This document shows, piece after piece, positions 48,421-61,366 of a stretch of DNA of 64,000 nucleotides (within the stretch, counting starts at the first letter, position 1; each line of letters starts with the position of its first letter). The DNA is from Antedon mediterranea (lineage: Eukaryota > Echinodermata > Crinoidea > Comatulida > Antedonidae), in the NCBI RefSeq assembly GCF_964355755.1, contig NC_092676.1, forward strand, positions 15,856,288 through 15,920,287. Direction: 5' to 3'. A model generated the notes under the pieces. It was not told the DNA's origin. It worked only from the letters and a program-made list of their open reading frames with translations, and did no database searches. The position numbers and the translations under genes are program-made.

Positions 48421-51368
48421 TACTCTAGTAGCTAGATCAACTTTCGTATGCACTTTGAGGTCCAGAGAATTTGACTTCAGAAATTGGTTTAGGGTGGTCA
48501 AACAATCATTTTTGGCTTGGTTACACATTTTGAAAATGTGGCGAAAGGTCAAAAGGTCAGGGTCAAAGGTTATAGATCAAACACCATTATGTCCTTAAAT
48601 CTCGACAACCACTGGTCACAGCGAGGTAATTTTGGTCTCAAATTGATCAGAAGGTATACATTCATATTCAGTCTAATGAAACATTTTAGTCGAAAATGAC
48701 CGGAAATGCCATTTCTGACCTTTGACCCATAAACCAGGGCATGTCTGTATCTCCGTAACTATTGGCCGTAGAGACTTGAATTTGGGCTCAAATTGTTCGA
48801 AATATACATTTAGTTATTTGTTACACATTTTGAACAATGTTACAAAAGGTCAAGGCCAGGGTTTATATGAATAAACACAAATAGGTATTTGTATCTCGGC
48901 AACCACTTGTCACAGCGAGTAAATTTTGATCTCAAAATGTTCAGACATTTTAGTAAAAAATGACCGGAAATGACATTTCTGACCTTTGACATACATACCA
49001 GGGCATCTTCTTATCTCTGTAAGTACAGGTTGTAGAAACTTAAATTTAGTATCAAATTGTTAGAAATACACATATTTACATTCATTCTAACAGAAAATTT
49101 GGATAAAAGATGATCATAAATACTATTAATTACTAATCTTTTAAATGAAAAACATATCTACCCAACTTATCATTAGACAGTAATGTTATGCAATAATTGA
49201 TGCCTAATGATTTCATTATACTGTAGGAATTAAAACAAATCCTTTACTGTTTGTAATAATTGTAGGCCTACTTTTGCTTATAATAATGCTAGAAATTATT
49301 GTTTACCCCCGAACATTTTGAGAATGCTAGAAGTAATTTACTGTAGTTACCCGTATAAAAGCCTCGGGCATTTATTTATTCAGGGAAGGCGTTTATTTTG
49401 TTGGGTGTAATAATGGTAACATGTATAATCAAATAAATACACCCCAGATATATATATATAAAAAAAATATATATTATATAATAAGAATAATAACGGGATT
49501 AAACCTCATTCTATCCTGGAGGAAGTACAATCGTAAGTACAAGGTATCGGAGACCACAATAATAGACCAAGTCATTGTCATTATTACGTAACACTGTTGC
49601 ATAATAGTTTTGAATGTCAACGACCAAACTTATACATATACACGTCTGTTCCCAGTGTAGATAATAAAACAATATATATTTCTGGAGATTTATTATCAAT
49701 ACCACTAGAAACTTTGACATGTTTTAGGTACTGAATGCATTGACAATAAAAGCATCAGAAGTTTATCATGATAAAATCATACTACAACACTGTACTACAG
49801 TACACAAGGGTGTTTTCAGGAAAGCTGGACATATTGTACAATAGTAATGAAACTATGTATTGGCATTTAAAACTATGCAAAAGATTGTTGTCAAATTGTA
49901 GTTACAAACAAATAGATGATAGAATGAAGATCCATTATGAGTGCAATCGTGTCAGGATAATGATGTGTCATTGTTTTATATCATTATACTGGCACCTGGA
50001 GGTGAAGATCCATTTAATGGAATCTATCACTTTTATTTTAAAAGACAGAAACATTTCGTTAAAAAGCATAAAGAGGAATCGAATCATGTAAAGTACCTTT
50101 TATCAGTTGAGAAACGAAATACAATTAATAATATTAGAGTATTCCTTCAAATAAACGCCACCATTCCCTCAAATAGAACACCATGTGGAATAAACATGCC
50201 ACATGCATTTACACAATAATTGTATCACGTCAACACATTTCATTAACTACCATAATCTACAATTTATCAAGCTTTTTGACATAATTTTATCACTTTTTGA
50301 TATTAATTGTGCAGTATTTTTTCCCATCTAGGTGGTATTTATTTGATTATACATGTTACCATATTATACCCCAAATAAAGATGCCTCCTTTCCCCCTAAA
50401 AACCATTTTGAACAATAAATGCCAGGGGCGTTTAATCGGATACATATGGCAAGTTACTTCTAGCATTCTGAAAAGAACTGTTGAGCTTAACGTTTCTATC
50501 AAAATGTCCTCGGGGACAGCAATAACTAGTACTTGAAATTAAAACAATTTAAAGTATCAGTTATTGCATAACATTACTGTCTAAGGATAAGTTGTGTAGA
50601 TATGTTTTGTTTGAGACATTAGTAAGAGTATTTCTGTTCATCTTTTAACCACATTTTCTATTACATTGAATGTAAATATGTATATTTCGAACAATTTGAT
50701 ACCAAATTTAAGTTTCTACGACCGGTACTTTATGAGATATGAAGATGCCCTGGTATGTGGGTCAAAGGTCAGAAATGGCATTTCTTATCATTTTTGACTA
50801 AAATGCCCCATTAGATGGAATATAAATGCATGCCTTCTGAACATTTTGAGACCAAAATTGACTTGCTGCGACCAGTGGTTGCCGAGATAAAAGTACCTTT
50901 TTTATTTGTTCAAATAACCCTTGACCTTGATCCTTTGACCTTTTGTAATATTTTTCAAAATGTGTAACAAATAACAAAACATATATTTCGAACAATTTAA
51001 AACCAAATTCAAGTGTCTACGACCAGTAGTTACGGAGATACATACATGCCCTGGGTTGTGGGTCAAAGGTCATAAATGGCATTTCCGGTCATTTTTTACT
51101 AAAATGTCCCATTAGACTGAATATAAATGTATACCTTCTGATTAATTTAAGACCAAAATTACCTCGTTGTGACAAGTGGTTGCTGAGATTTAAGGACATA
51201 TTTATGTTTGGTCTTATGACCTTTCACCTTGACCTTTTGACCTTTCGCCACATTTTCAAAATGTGTAACCAAGCCAAATATGATTGTTTGACCACCCTAA
51301 ACCAATTTCTGAAGTCAAATTCTCTGGACCTCAAAGTGCATACGAAAGTTGATCTAGCTACTAGAGTA
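48421..51368. mobile_element. foldback (long inverted-repeat) element, about 2.95 kb
   Basis: The outermost 21 bases, TACTCTAGTAGCTAGATCAA and one more, are exact inverted copies. Arms of about 780-820 bp (48421-49200, 50545-51368) pair closely. Further paired islands continue inwards (AGAATGCTAGAAGTAA at 49320 and 50455; GGTAACATGTATAATCAAAT at 49410 and 50345), leaving a loop of under 0.9 kb. Each arm holds two diverged copies of a 250-300-bp unit with GACCGGAAATG, CATTTCTGACCTTTGAC and CCAGGGCAT. No transposase frame was found. The flanks allow a TA duplication. Confidence 0.78.
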
Positions 51369-51794
51369 ATAAAGGTGATTAAATATAACATAACACTAAC
51401 AGTCAAAAAGATCAGGTATTAACATTAGCAATAAAATATGAACAGTTTGAATAATTCTAGGAATATGCTGACTAATTATGCTGATTATTACGCGTTAATC
51501 AAATATTTCTGACAAGTGAATTGCAAATTTGCACACGACTGTCAAAATTCGAAAATAAAAATGCATAGTACGTGATCGCAGGAACAATAATTTTAGAATT
51601 CCAGAGGGACTTAGAATGTTGCATAAGTGTGGCTAATAACAGCGGTATGGAGGCATAAATATAGCTACTTAATCTTTGTACCATTACTGCAGTGCTGTAC
51701 GTCATATTGCATATTAGTAAAACCCTAAAGAGGGCAGCATTGTCATAAAAGATTTTTGTTTAATCTTGTTTATTCAGGCAGACTGAATACATAA

Positions 51795-52306
51795 ATGATT
51801 CTGTAATTGAACTACAGAAATAATTCTGTAATTACTACTGAAATAATTCTGTAATTGGACTACAGAAATGATTTTCCAATTGGACTACAGAAATTATTCT
51901 GTAATTGGACTTCAGAAATGATTTTGTAATTGGACTACAGAAATAATTTTGTAATTGGACTACAGAAATAATTCTGTAATTGGACAACAGAAATGATTCT
52001 GTAATTGGACTACAGAAATGATTTTGTAATTGGACTACAGAAATAATTCTGTAATTGGACAACAAAAATGATTTTGTAATTGGACAACAGAAATGATTTT
52101 GTAATTGGACAACAGAAATGATTCTGTAATTGGACAACAGAAATGATTCTGTAATTGGACTACAGAAATGATTTTGTAATTGGACTACAGAAATAATTCT
52201 GTAATTGGACAACAGAAATGATTTTGTAATTGGACAACAGAAATGATTTTGTAATTGGACAACAGAAATGATTCTGTAATTGGACAACAGAAATGATTCT
52301 GTAATT
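51795..52306 (+). repeat. minisatellite, 25-bp unit, about 20 copies
   Basis: The unit ATTCTGTAATTGGACTACAG plus AAATG alternates with variants (ACAACAG, ATTTTGT). Because 25 is not a multiple of 3, the minus-strand open frame shows a 25-residue period made from three units. The 261-aa frame this creates is an artefact. Confidence 0.93.
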
Positions 52307-52620
52307 GTTTGTTTGTTTGTTTCTTTATTTCCATTTACAACAAAAAACATAAACATACTTAAATATTCATTACAAAAATGAAAGAATGGACTACACAAGT
52401 GATAATATAATTGGAAATTAATTAGACAAAGATTAGTACAGTACAGTACAGTTTTGTTCCTCTCACTAATGCCAGTCGCATCCAAGAGGTAGTCTTCTCT
52501 AGCATCCAAATATATGCTGGGTCCGACCCTTGACTGGGTTAATTTCTTAGCTTGACTAGGATCGCACTGAAGGAGATTGTGATTAGATTTGGCACTTTTT
52601 AATGTCAATGGCCCCCACAT
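52307..52620 (-). mobile_element. possible LINE 3' end with (AAAC)n tail
   Basis: On the minus strand CATTTACAACA-type sequence is preceded by GGAAATAAAGAAAC and (AAAC)n (52322-52307), as at a LINE 3' terminus. An open frame just upstream (MWGPLTLKSAKSNHNLLQCD at 52620) looks protein-like for about 60 residues. The minisatellite begins exactly where the tail ends. Confidence 0.38.
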
Positions 52621-54961
52621 ATATTTGTTGACTTATTCAGACAGTAGATGTATTGTATTGTATGTACCCATATTGTGTAAAGGACCAAGTGACAGCCATT
52701 GACCCTACGGTTAGTTTGTTCTAAGTCCCTGTCATTGAAAACTCACAACCCACACTGTTCTCGTGAGACAGTCTATTTTTGCTGCTAACAAACTTACTTT
52801 TGAAATAGTGTGTTAAAAAATATAGCTTCGTTTTTGGAGAAAGCAGAAATACAGTACTAATCAAAATGCACACCACATTTATGGTGACAAAGAAAGATCA
52901 AACAAGGAGTCCAGAAACCTCAGACTCAATTGAGAAATTCAATTCACATCCCACTACAGTAATGCAGGGAGAAATTTCATTTAAAAATTTTGTTTAGCAC
53001 TATTGCTAATCAAACTGATTTTTAAGTCGAGAAACATAGTTTTGTATTGTGTTTTAAACAAGAAATATTTCTTACAAAAAAATGCCGCTTGACTTTTTCT
53101 TAATTGATATTCTATTTAATAATTTAAGAAATAATATTTATTATCAATTTTTTTGTTTAACAATCAGTAGTAAACATTTTGTGTGAAATAAAAATAATCT
53201 GAATTAATTATAAAGTATCAAATACATAAATGTTCTAAGCCAAAAATTATCAACTTGATTAAAATGTTATCAATGAGATTAAGTTTTAAAAAAGTTAAGT
53301 TTTTGACCATATAGGAAGTACTGTTTAAATTGATTATTTCTATATACTGTATATGACGGTAAATTTACCCAACATTGACACCAAAACATAGCCGTAACCT
53401 AATTAGAATGAATTTTTTTCAAAATTTGATTGAAATAAAGTAGGTCAACTTCACAACCAGTGTCAAATATAACTATGGCTGTAATTTTCCCCTTTTTTTA
53501 TACTCGAAAACTGGCAAACCTTTAAAAAAAAAAAAGGGTGTACGTGCAATTTTGATGAGATTTACAACAATGGTAATAATCTATACACTGTCTGATGCCC
53601 TCTTACTGAACCTATCAAATTATACTAAATTTTATGAATAACAAGTAATTTTGACACCCCTTCAGAATTTTTACAAACAACCATTAAGACTATGATTACA
53701 GAGCGGCAAGTAAAACATTTTACATAAAACATGATATTATATGCTCATTGTTATGAATTTTTTTCTAAACTTTTCACCTTCACAACTAATGCGTCAAGGC
53801 TAACTAAAAATATTAGAACCGTGTCAAGTAAATTCCAATGTTATAGTATCCAATGAAATATTGAATATTACAGAAAGTTCATTGTAAAGGACAATTTACA
53901 AAGACGAGCAGTAACTGTATGTGGAAGACCGCATGAATGTCCCACGTAGAATCTTTATCTATCTTACTGTAAGAGGTTTCTGCTCAACTGCCAGTCTGCT
54001 TCGCGTTTTGTTCAAATGGTCATAATTATTTTCCGCTTACCATTACTGTACCGTTCATCTGTGTATTTGCCTTAATAATGAACTTAGTAATACACTAACC
54101 AAGGTATATAATGTATAATGACGTGGTTAAAACCATTTCTTTTAGTGGTGGTTAAAAACAATCTATACCACACCAACTCAAAATTTAAATTTGTCAGTAT
54201 TTCAAAGTAGACATTTTTTCAATCTATGTTACTAACAATAACGATCAGCAATATTTGGAATTGTTTTAAGCAGCTTTTACATTTTCATGTATTAGGACCT
54301 TGTTGTTAATTTGTCAAAGAAATATTAATACGTTCTTTATTCAAATCCAAATTCAGTTTTCTAGTCAAAAAAATAAAAAGTATATTATCAAGGAATACTA
54401 CGATATATAAATAAATTCTATTAAAAGCATTTATTCAGAGGTCATTCATCTATGGTTGAAAATCGAGATTACTTTTTTCTGGAGTTATTTCTGGACATCA
54501 AATTAGTGTACAGTTAAGTATTTTAGTGGCCGCTAACTATGGCCAATATGCTGTAGGGGCATAGTATTCTTCTGCTTCGGTGATCTACAAAAAATCTATG
54601 CAGATAAATTTTAATTTCAATTTATAACTACTGAAGTGTAAGAATAGATCATGTAGATTTAGAAAGAGAAGCAGTTTAAAGGTTTCAAAATTATATTTTG
54701 TAAGATTAAAACTTTACTGTACAGTACAGTACCATGAAAACAGATGTTACTGTAACTACTGAACACAATATAATATAATACTGAAATTGGCTGTGTTGAT
54801 GTTGCCAATGATGTTATAATTCCCTCATATCATAAACAGGTCTTACTGTAAATCTAGCAATCAAAGTCTACTCTCAAACAAATGTTTGTTTGCAAACTTT
54901 CTAATTTATTTTTTAGTTTCCATAGTTTACAAATTAAGGTTTGCTACCTGTACAGTATAGG
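52621..54961. other. no gene recognised
   Basis: AT-rich, rich in TACTGTA/TACAGTA; no supported feature on either strand. Confidence 0.6.
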
Positions 54962-56623
54962 GTACAGTAGTGTACTGTAGACTTCAACCTAAGTTTGCTA
55001 CAGTAGTGTACTGTAGACTTCAACCTAAGTTCGTTACAGTAGTGTTCTGTAGACTTCAACCTAAGTTTGCTACAGCGTACTGTAGACTTCAACCTAAGTT
55101 TGCTACAGTAGTGTACTGTAGACTTCAACCTAAGTTTGCTACAGTGTACTGTAGACTTCAACCTAAGTTTGCTACAGCGTACTGTAGACTTCAACCTAAG
55201 TTTGCTACAGTGTACTGTAGACTTCAACCTAAGTTTGCTACAGTAGTGTACTGTAGACTTCAACCTAAGTTTGCTACAGTAGTGTACTGTAGACTTCAAC
55301 CTAAGTTTGCTACAGTAGTGTACTGTAGACTTCAACCTAAGTTTGCTACAGTGTACTGTAGACTTCAACCTAAGTTTGTTACAGTAGTGTACTGTAGACT
55401 TCAACCTAAGTTTGCTACAGTAGTGTACTGTAGACTTCAACCTAAGTTTGCTACAGTAGTGTACTGTAGACTTCAACCTAAGTTTGCTACAGTAGTGTAC
55501 TGTAGACTTCAACCTAAGTTTGCTACAGTGTACTGTAGACTTCAACCTAAGTTTGTTACAGTAGTGTACTGTAGACTTCAACCTAAGTTTGCTACAGTAG
55601 TGTACTGTAGACTTCAACCTAAGTTTGCTACAGTAGTGTACTGTAGACTTCAACCTAAGTTTGCTACAGTAGTGTACTGTAGACTTCAACCTAAGTTTGC
55701 TACAGTGTACTGTAGACTTCAACCTAAGTTTGTTACAGTAGTGTACTGTAGACTTCAACCTAAGTTTGCTACAGTAGTGTACTGTAGACTTCAACCTAAG
55801 TTTGCTACAGTGTACTGTAGACTTCAACCTAAGTTTGCTACAGTGTACTGTAGACTTCAACCTAAGTTTGCTACAGTAGTGTACTGTAGACTTCAACCTA
55901 AGTTTGCTACAGTAGTGTACTGTAGACTTCAACCTAAGTTTGCTACAGAGTACTGTAGACTTCAACCTAAGTTTGCTACAGTAGTGTACTGTAGACTTCA
56001 ACCTAAGTTTGCTACAGTAGTGTACTGTAGACTTCAACCTAAGTTTGCTACAGTAGTGTACTGTAGACTTCAACCTAAGTTTGCTACAGTAGTGTACTGT
56101 AGACTTCAACCTAAGTTTGCTACAGTGTACTGTAGACTTCAACCTAAGTTTGCTACAGTGTACTGTAGACTTCAACCTAAGTTTGCTACAGTAGTGTACT
56201 GTAGACTTCAACCTAAGTTTGCTACAGTAGTGTACTGTAGACTTCAACCTAAGTTTGCTACAGAGTACTGTAGACTTCAACCTAAGTTTGCTACAGTAGT
56301 GTACTGTAGACTTCAACCTAAGTTTGCTACAGTAGTGTACTGTAGACTTCAACCTAAGTTTGCTACAGAGTACTGTAGACTTCAACCTAAGTTTGCTACA
56401 GTAGTGTACTGTAGACTTCAACCTAAGTTTGCTACAGTAGTGTACTGTAGACTTCAACCTAAGTTTGCTACAGTAGTGTACTGTAGACTTCAACCTAAGT
56501 TTGCTACAGAGTACTGTAGACTTCAACCTAAGTTTGCTACAGTACTGTACTGTAGACTTCAACCTAAGTTTGCTACAGTAGTGTACTGTAGACTTCAACC
56601 TAAGTTTGCTACAGAGTACTGTA
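54962..56623 (+). repeat. minisatellite, 33/36-bp unit, 47 copies
   Basis: The unit TGTACTGTAGACTTCAACCT + AAGTTTGCTACAGTAG is 36 bp; a 33-bp variant lacks TAG. Both lengths are multiples of three, so one frame stays open across the array on each strand (YCRLQPKFATVV on plus, HYCSKLRLKSTV on minus). The junction CTACAGT-GT-ACTGTAG is a near-perfect palindrome. A five-unit higher-order repeat of 177 bp, marked by a GTTACAG variant at about 55378, 55555 and 55732, repeats. Neither frame has the hallmarks of a gene. Confidence 0.95.
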
Positions 56624-59600
56624 TACTTTTGGCAAACTGCAGAAAACTTTTTTCCAAGCTGGTAAATGTCAGTTGGCATCTACAGGTACATGTACAATAA
56701 AATCCTAAAAAAAAAAAATCTGGTTTCGTAAAAGTTGACAGAAAACAGAGTAAAAAATAAATAACAACAATGATCATCGATATACAGTAATGTATTACAG
56801 TACTAAAGTATATAGCAGACGGTACAATTTGATACAGCACCTGGCCCTAGCAAAAAAACACTACTGTAAAGTGCCCTTGGCTGGTTAAGTAGGCCCACAC
56901 TGTAAGCTTGTTATGAGGTGTACTACTAATATAACAAACAAATAAACAAATCACTCAAATCTTCAAACCCCTCAAATTTGTTACAAGGTCTACCTTCTCT
57001 TGTTTTGTTTTCGGGTCTCTACTTTAAAAATTATTCCTAAATAACAGCCATGGTTTTTTCGCACGTACCATTGATTAAAATCATAAGCATTAAACAAATC
57101 ATATGATTGTATCTAGTTAACAAGGGCATAATCTTGATCAAATCACCAACAATTGACAAAACACATTCTTCTTGCATTAATTCCTGCTTGAATAACTTCA
57201 AAATCGTCACCGCAAAAATGAAACACAAACAAAAACTCAAAGCAAATATGAGTAAACAGATAAGAAACCAGTGAGTGAGTAAAAACCACATAGTTCTGTT
57301 GATTTCATATCTGCAAAATGAAAGTTTTTCAAATATGTGAAAGTAGTTGAACATTTAGGAGCACTGTAGAAAATGTATTAAACTCAGGATTTTGAATTTG
57401 GGGGGTTAGGATTAAAACTAAACAAAGTGCTGAAACTTTTTATTGACTAGTTTTTATTTAGTTATTTTATAATTGTTCTCCTACTTGGGAGAACTGTACA
57501 GTATTGTTGAATACTTTCGTATTAAAATTATTCTATGGACCTCACATGTTAGAACTTTACGTTGTAAAAATGTTATCAAAACTGATATGTCAGAATTGAT
57601 ACAATTTGTATGCTCACGGGTACAGTATGGTATAAGACTAGACGTGTACGCAAGTCATAAGATAATCCATGGTTTAAATTAACATGGTTTCCTTTATAAA
57701 ATTAGCTAGGGGCGGCTATTTTCGAATTTACAGTCTGTTCTTTTGTAGCCATTTCTTGAAATAAGGCCATCTTGTAATTATTGTCAGAACTTGATTTCCA
57801 ATTCCTGAGTTAAATTCTTTCCCGAAAGTCACTCTGGTGGTGTACAGTAAGTTGCATACGCAAAAGCTTACACCAGCCTTATGCACAAACATATCAAAAG
57901 ATATTTTTAAAAAGTTACCAAATTTAGCGTTCAAACTTGCTTGTCAAGCCAATCAGTAATGGATGATCATTCTACTGTACCCTTATTCAAGAGCTATCAA
58001 CATTCTTCATCATGAGTTCAAGGAAAGCTATTTCATTAAAACCAAAGATGCAAAAAATCTCACTAATTAACCAAAGGATTAGAGATGGACGAACAAACTG
58101 TCATTACTGACAGACAAAATCAAATAATCTCCCCCATTTACAAATCAAACCTCTATTTCATTTATTTTGAGCTTTAAAAAATATAGATTTGTGAGGAAAT
58201 TGATATTTCACATTCAATAAACCAAAGTGTCAAAGTTTATTTTTGTCTACCACTTCAAAAATCCTTTGTACACTTTCTATAGAAAATTCGGCTTAAGTAT
58301 AATGTTAGAGTCACGTTCATTATTCATTGACGTCCAGCTACTCGAAATGTACTTAAACAGGATAATAAAAAAAAGACAAAAGACTGAAAAAATACCTATG
58401 ATAGTATCATAATCCTGCGACACCTTGACCTGAAAAACTCATGTTTCACACTTATTTTCATTCATTATTCTTGCTTATTAATTGTTGGATTATGTATTTA
58501 AACTTTCAATGACTATAACTTATATTTTGTGGTTTAATTTTGTCAGTAATGTTTGACGTCATTAATATTGTTTTATTAAAGCACATCTAAACAGTAAATT
58601 GAGAACTGTAACGGTATTCAGTTTACTCAAACTAAACTGAAAACTTGTTTCAATGGATTTCGACTCTGTAACCTTATGTAATTCTGTATATCTTGCTTTT
58701 GTATTTTACCCTTGGTGTCAAACTGTTTGTATTTTACCCAATTTATCATATTTGTAATGTTTTATATACGCGAGAAGCAAGATAATTTTCGAGCCAGAGG
58801 AACTTTATATAATGAAGGAATTATATTTCATGTAATGTTGTTACTATAGTTTGTAACACAATGGTGGTACAGTATTTACCATTTGAATCGTTGAAAACAA
58901 TTACACACTAATTCTGTATGGGCGTATTTGGTTTATAATTGTTAATTATGCCAACAATGGTGGGTGTGGGCAGGTGTCGCTGCCATCAGGTAACCACCTT
59001 CCCTAACCACCAAGGACTGACACTATCTACAGTATGCAAAATATTTTAATGTTTATCACATTGTTAATTCTCACAGTTAATCATAGGGTTTAACTATGCA
59101 GTAGATATGAGTAGAATAATGATGAAATATGAATAAAATCATAAAAACAATCTTCGATTGTACATGTGGTACATAAAATAGGCTAATTCACCTCTTGAGA
59201 CCCACAACTTATGCCACATACAGTAGCCAGAATGGTATGAAAGTCCTTGAAGTACATGGTACATACAATACCATGACAAATAAAATCGCTAATTTTTTTT
59301 TTCTTTCAAAACTTTCATTTTTAATTATGAATTCTTACAGAAAATTTAAGGTAAACATGTTTAAAATATAGCCCTGCACAGGCATTAGAATCTCCATAGA
59401 GTGTCTCCATATATGGCCCACTTCATTCATTTATTCAAGGACCACAGTAATTTAATTTCAGGCAGCCTTCCAAATGCATTTACTTAGAACTCTATACAGT
59501 ATTTCATGTATTTATATTTTGAATTGAGAAATATGTTATGTTGTTAAAAGAAATACTTGCTTGTAATTACAAATAGTAATCCGAATATGTTCTAATTTTG

Positions 59601-59891
59601 ATGTAGCCCCCCCAAAAAACACATGTTAATCTTGTTGGTTTAGGTTCTATAGTAAACATCCTTGTCTTTTAAATGTCTGTGAGACATAAATTAAATAATG
59701 TCTCTCCTACAGTAGTAAACTTACTTTGGTTGATTAATTATACTAATCATACATAAATTTACTATATTATTAATACTAAATAGATGTTTTTTTTTTGCTC
59801 AAATTTGACAGATAGGTTTTGTTAAAAACTAATGTTGTACAAATTCACAGTGACAATACAATGTCACTAAAAACATGAAGCTGAATCCTAC
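56624..59891. other. no gene recognised
   Basis: AT-rich. A minus-strand frame at 57037-57354 is hydrophobic (105 codons), but Phe/Ile/Leu enrichment is expected from AT-rich DNA. No splice or start support. Confidence 0.55.
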
Positions 59892-59975
59892 CTCTTTTGA
59901 CTTCAATTCGCTCAATCTTCTCACCTCATTCAGGGCAACAAATTTACGCATAAGATCCCAAGATACGTCTTGCAT
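59892..59975 (-). CDS. candidate first coding exon, gene unknown
   Basis: On the minus strand ATG at 59975 follows an in-frame TGA and encodes MQDVSWDLMRKFVALNEVRR then LSELKSKE. There are two possible donors, both phase 0: GAG|GTGAGA after 59925 (stronger) and GAG|GTAGGA after 59892. An amphipathic helix is likely. It could be a still more distal first exon of ARHGAP20, since the phase fits 38859, or the start of another minus-strand gene. I do not recognise the peptide. Confidence 0.33.
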
Positions 59976-60704
59976 CGTGATACAGTTCAAAGTTCAAATT
60001 TCAAAAGAAAATACTAAAAAAGGTATATGCCTACCCATTGGGTTACTACTGCAGCAAAAAACAGGTTTAGCTGTTAGAATAACTATAGAATAAGTATAAT
60101 GATAGTTGCATTAACTGACTTCTTTGGGTTATGGTACAATGAACAAGTTTCCATGCATTGTGGATTGTAAAGTCTTTTATCTCAACAAAAGGTAGACTCT
60201 TCCATTATATTTAAAGGGGTTTAAAAATACAAAGTATCAGTCAATATTGACAGAAATAGGATACCTATCTTGTTTGTAATACAAACAATTTATTATATAC
60301 AAATATATATTTAATGATTGAATTTTTAGATAACAGGGCACATTACATAATTGTTTGTAAATTTCTAAACAATTTTGTGTCATGGTACTTTCCTTGGATG
60401 TATCTCATACACTACAACAGACCCGTGCATTTATTCATTTAATATACTGTGTATATAGCTTGGGTTTTGTGCCATGGTAACCTTTACAGAATATTAACAA
60501 AAACTTAAACTAGAGAAGATTACGATCACAACTATATACATAATACACTATTGTAAAATAAAAGTATGTTTTCCATTAATAAATGATTTTTACGGTAATG
60601 CATTTGCTAAACTCCTATCTGTCCTAGATTTAATTCAGTCACAGGTACACGTCAGTACAGTCATTTTTAAAAAGTGATGAAAAAGAGGGTTAAATGGAAA
60701 TATA

Positions 60705-61366
60705 CTTAAAGACCCCTTCCCTGCAATTTTGGACGTTTTTTGGAAAATAATACATATATATCACTTTAAAAACATTAAACCATGTCATTCCTTGTCTTAA
60801 ATGTACGTTTTATGGTAAATTATGATAAAAAGTGAGAAACAATGCACTACCTAAGTAGCTCGCGGCGATCGACCTCTCGTGGACGGTCTTAGGCCTAGCC
60901 TAGCTAGGCTTAGTTTTGTAGGCCTAGCTGGTAAACATCGATAACGTACGAACATCGTACGCTAGCTATATACCTAGCCTGACGTTGTATAGTTGCTGCA
61001 TTACGGTAATTGTCTTTCTATTTTTGCCAGACTCCAGATACAAATTGGGGAAAACCCGGTATTTTCGCTGAAAAGTTAGGAGTCTTCCATTTTTTTTGGC
61101 TTCACGATCGATCGAAAAGTGGGCGAATTACAGGTGAAAAACAAAAATATCAATCCGGGCGCAATGCATTTTGGGATTTATAGCGGGCCGCTATAATTAT
61201 TAGAATCGATTTATTTTTCACATTTTTAACCGTTTAAAGACGAAAAAAGTTATTGCAATAGTATTATTAGTATTATTAGTATTAATAGTATAGTATTATT
61301 TTTACATTAAATATAGTTTGTGATCTTAAATTAGATCTAAAAAACGTAGGCAATGGGGCTTTAAAG
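60705..61366. mobile_element. CpG-rich repeat with degenerate terminal inverted repeats
   Basis: The left end ACTTAAAGACCCCTTCCCTG and the reverse complement of the right end, ACTTTAAAGCCCCATTGCCT, match at most positions. The interior is unlike the flanks: CpG-rich (GCTCGCGGCGATCGACC, GAACATCGTACGC), with repeated TAGGCCTAGC, GATCGATCG and a TATTATTAG microsatellite (61263-61300). It is probably a non-autonomous DNA transposon. No open frame. Confidence 0.5.

Noticed and set aside
48319-48552. Matching peptides from 48319-48552 (minus) and 51180-51422 (plus)
   Set aside because: They are the two arms of the foldback element read from each strand, not paralogous genes.
49768-50219. Transposase in the loop of the foldback element
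   Set aside because: The two frames there (107 and 92 codons) show no DDE-like or other transposase pattern.
51835-52620. 261-codon minus-strand frame
   Set aside because: Three quarters of it is the 25-bp minisatellite read through with a 25-residue period; only the first about 60 residues could be retroelement-derived.
54934-56700. Two overlapping open frames of over 570 codons, one on each strand
   Set aside because: Both are translations of the same 33/36-bp minisatellite. They have no domain, no splice or start support, and arise because both unit lengths are multiples of three.
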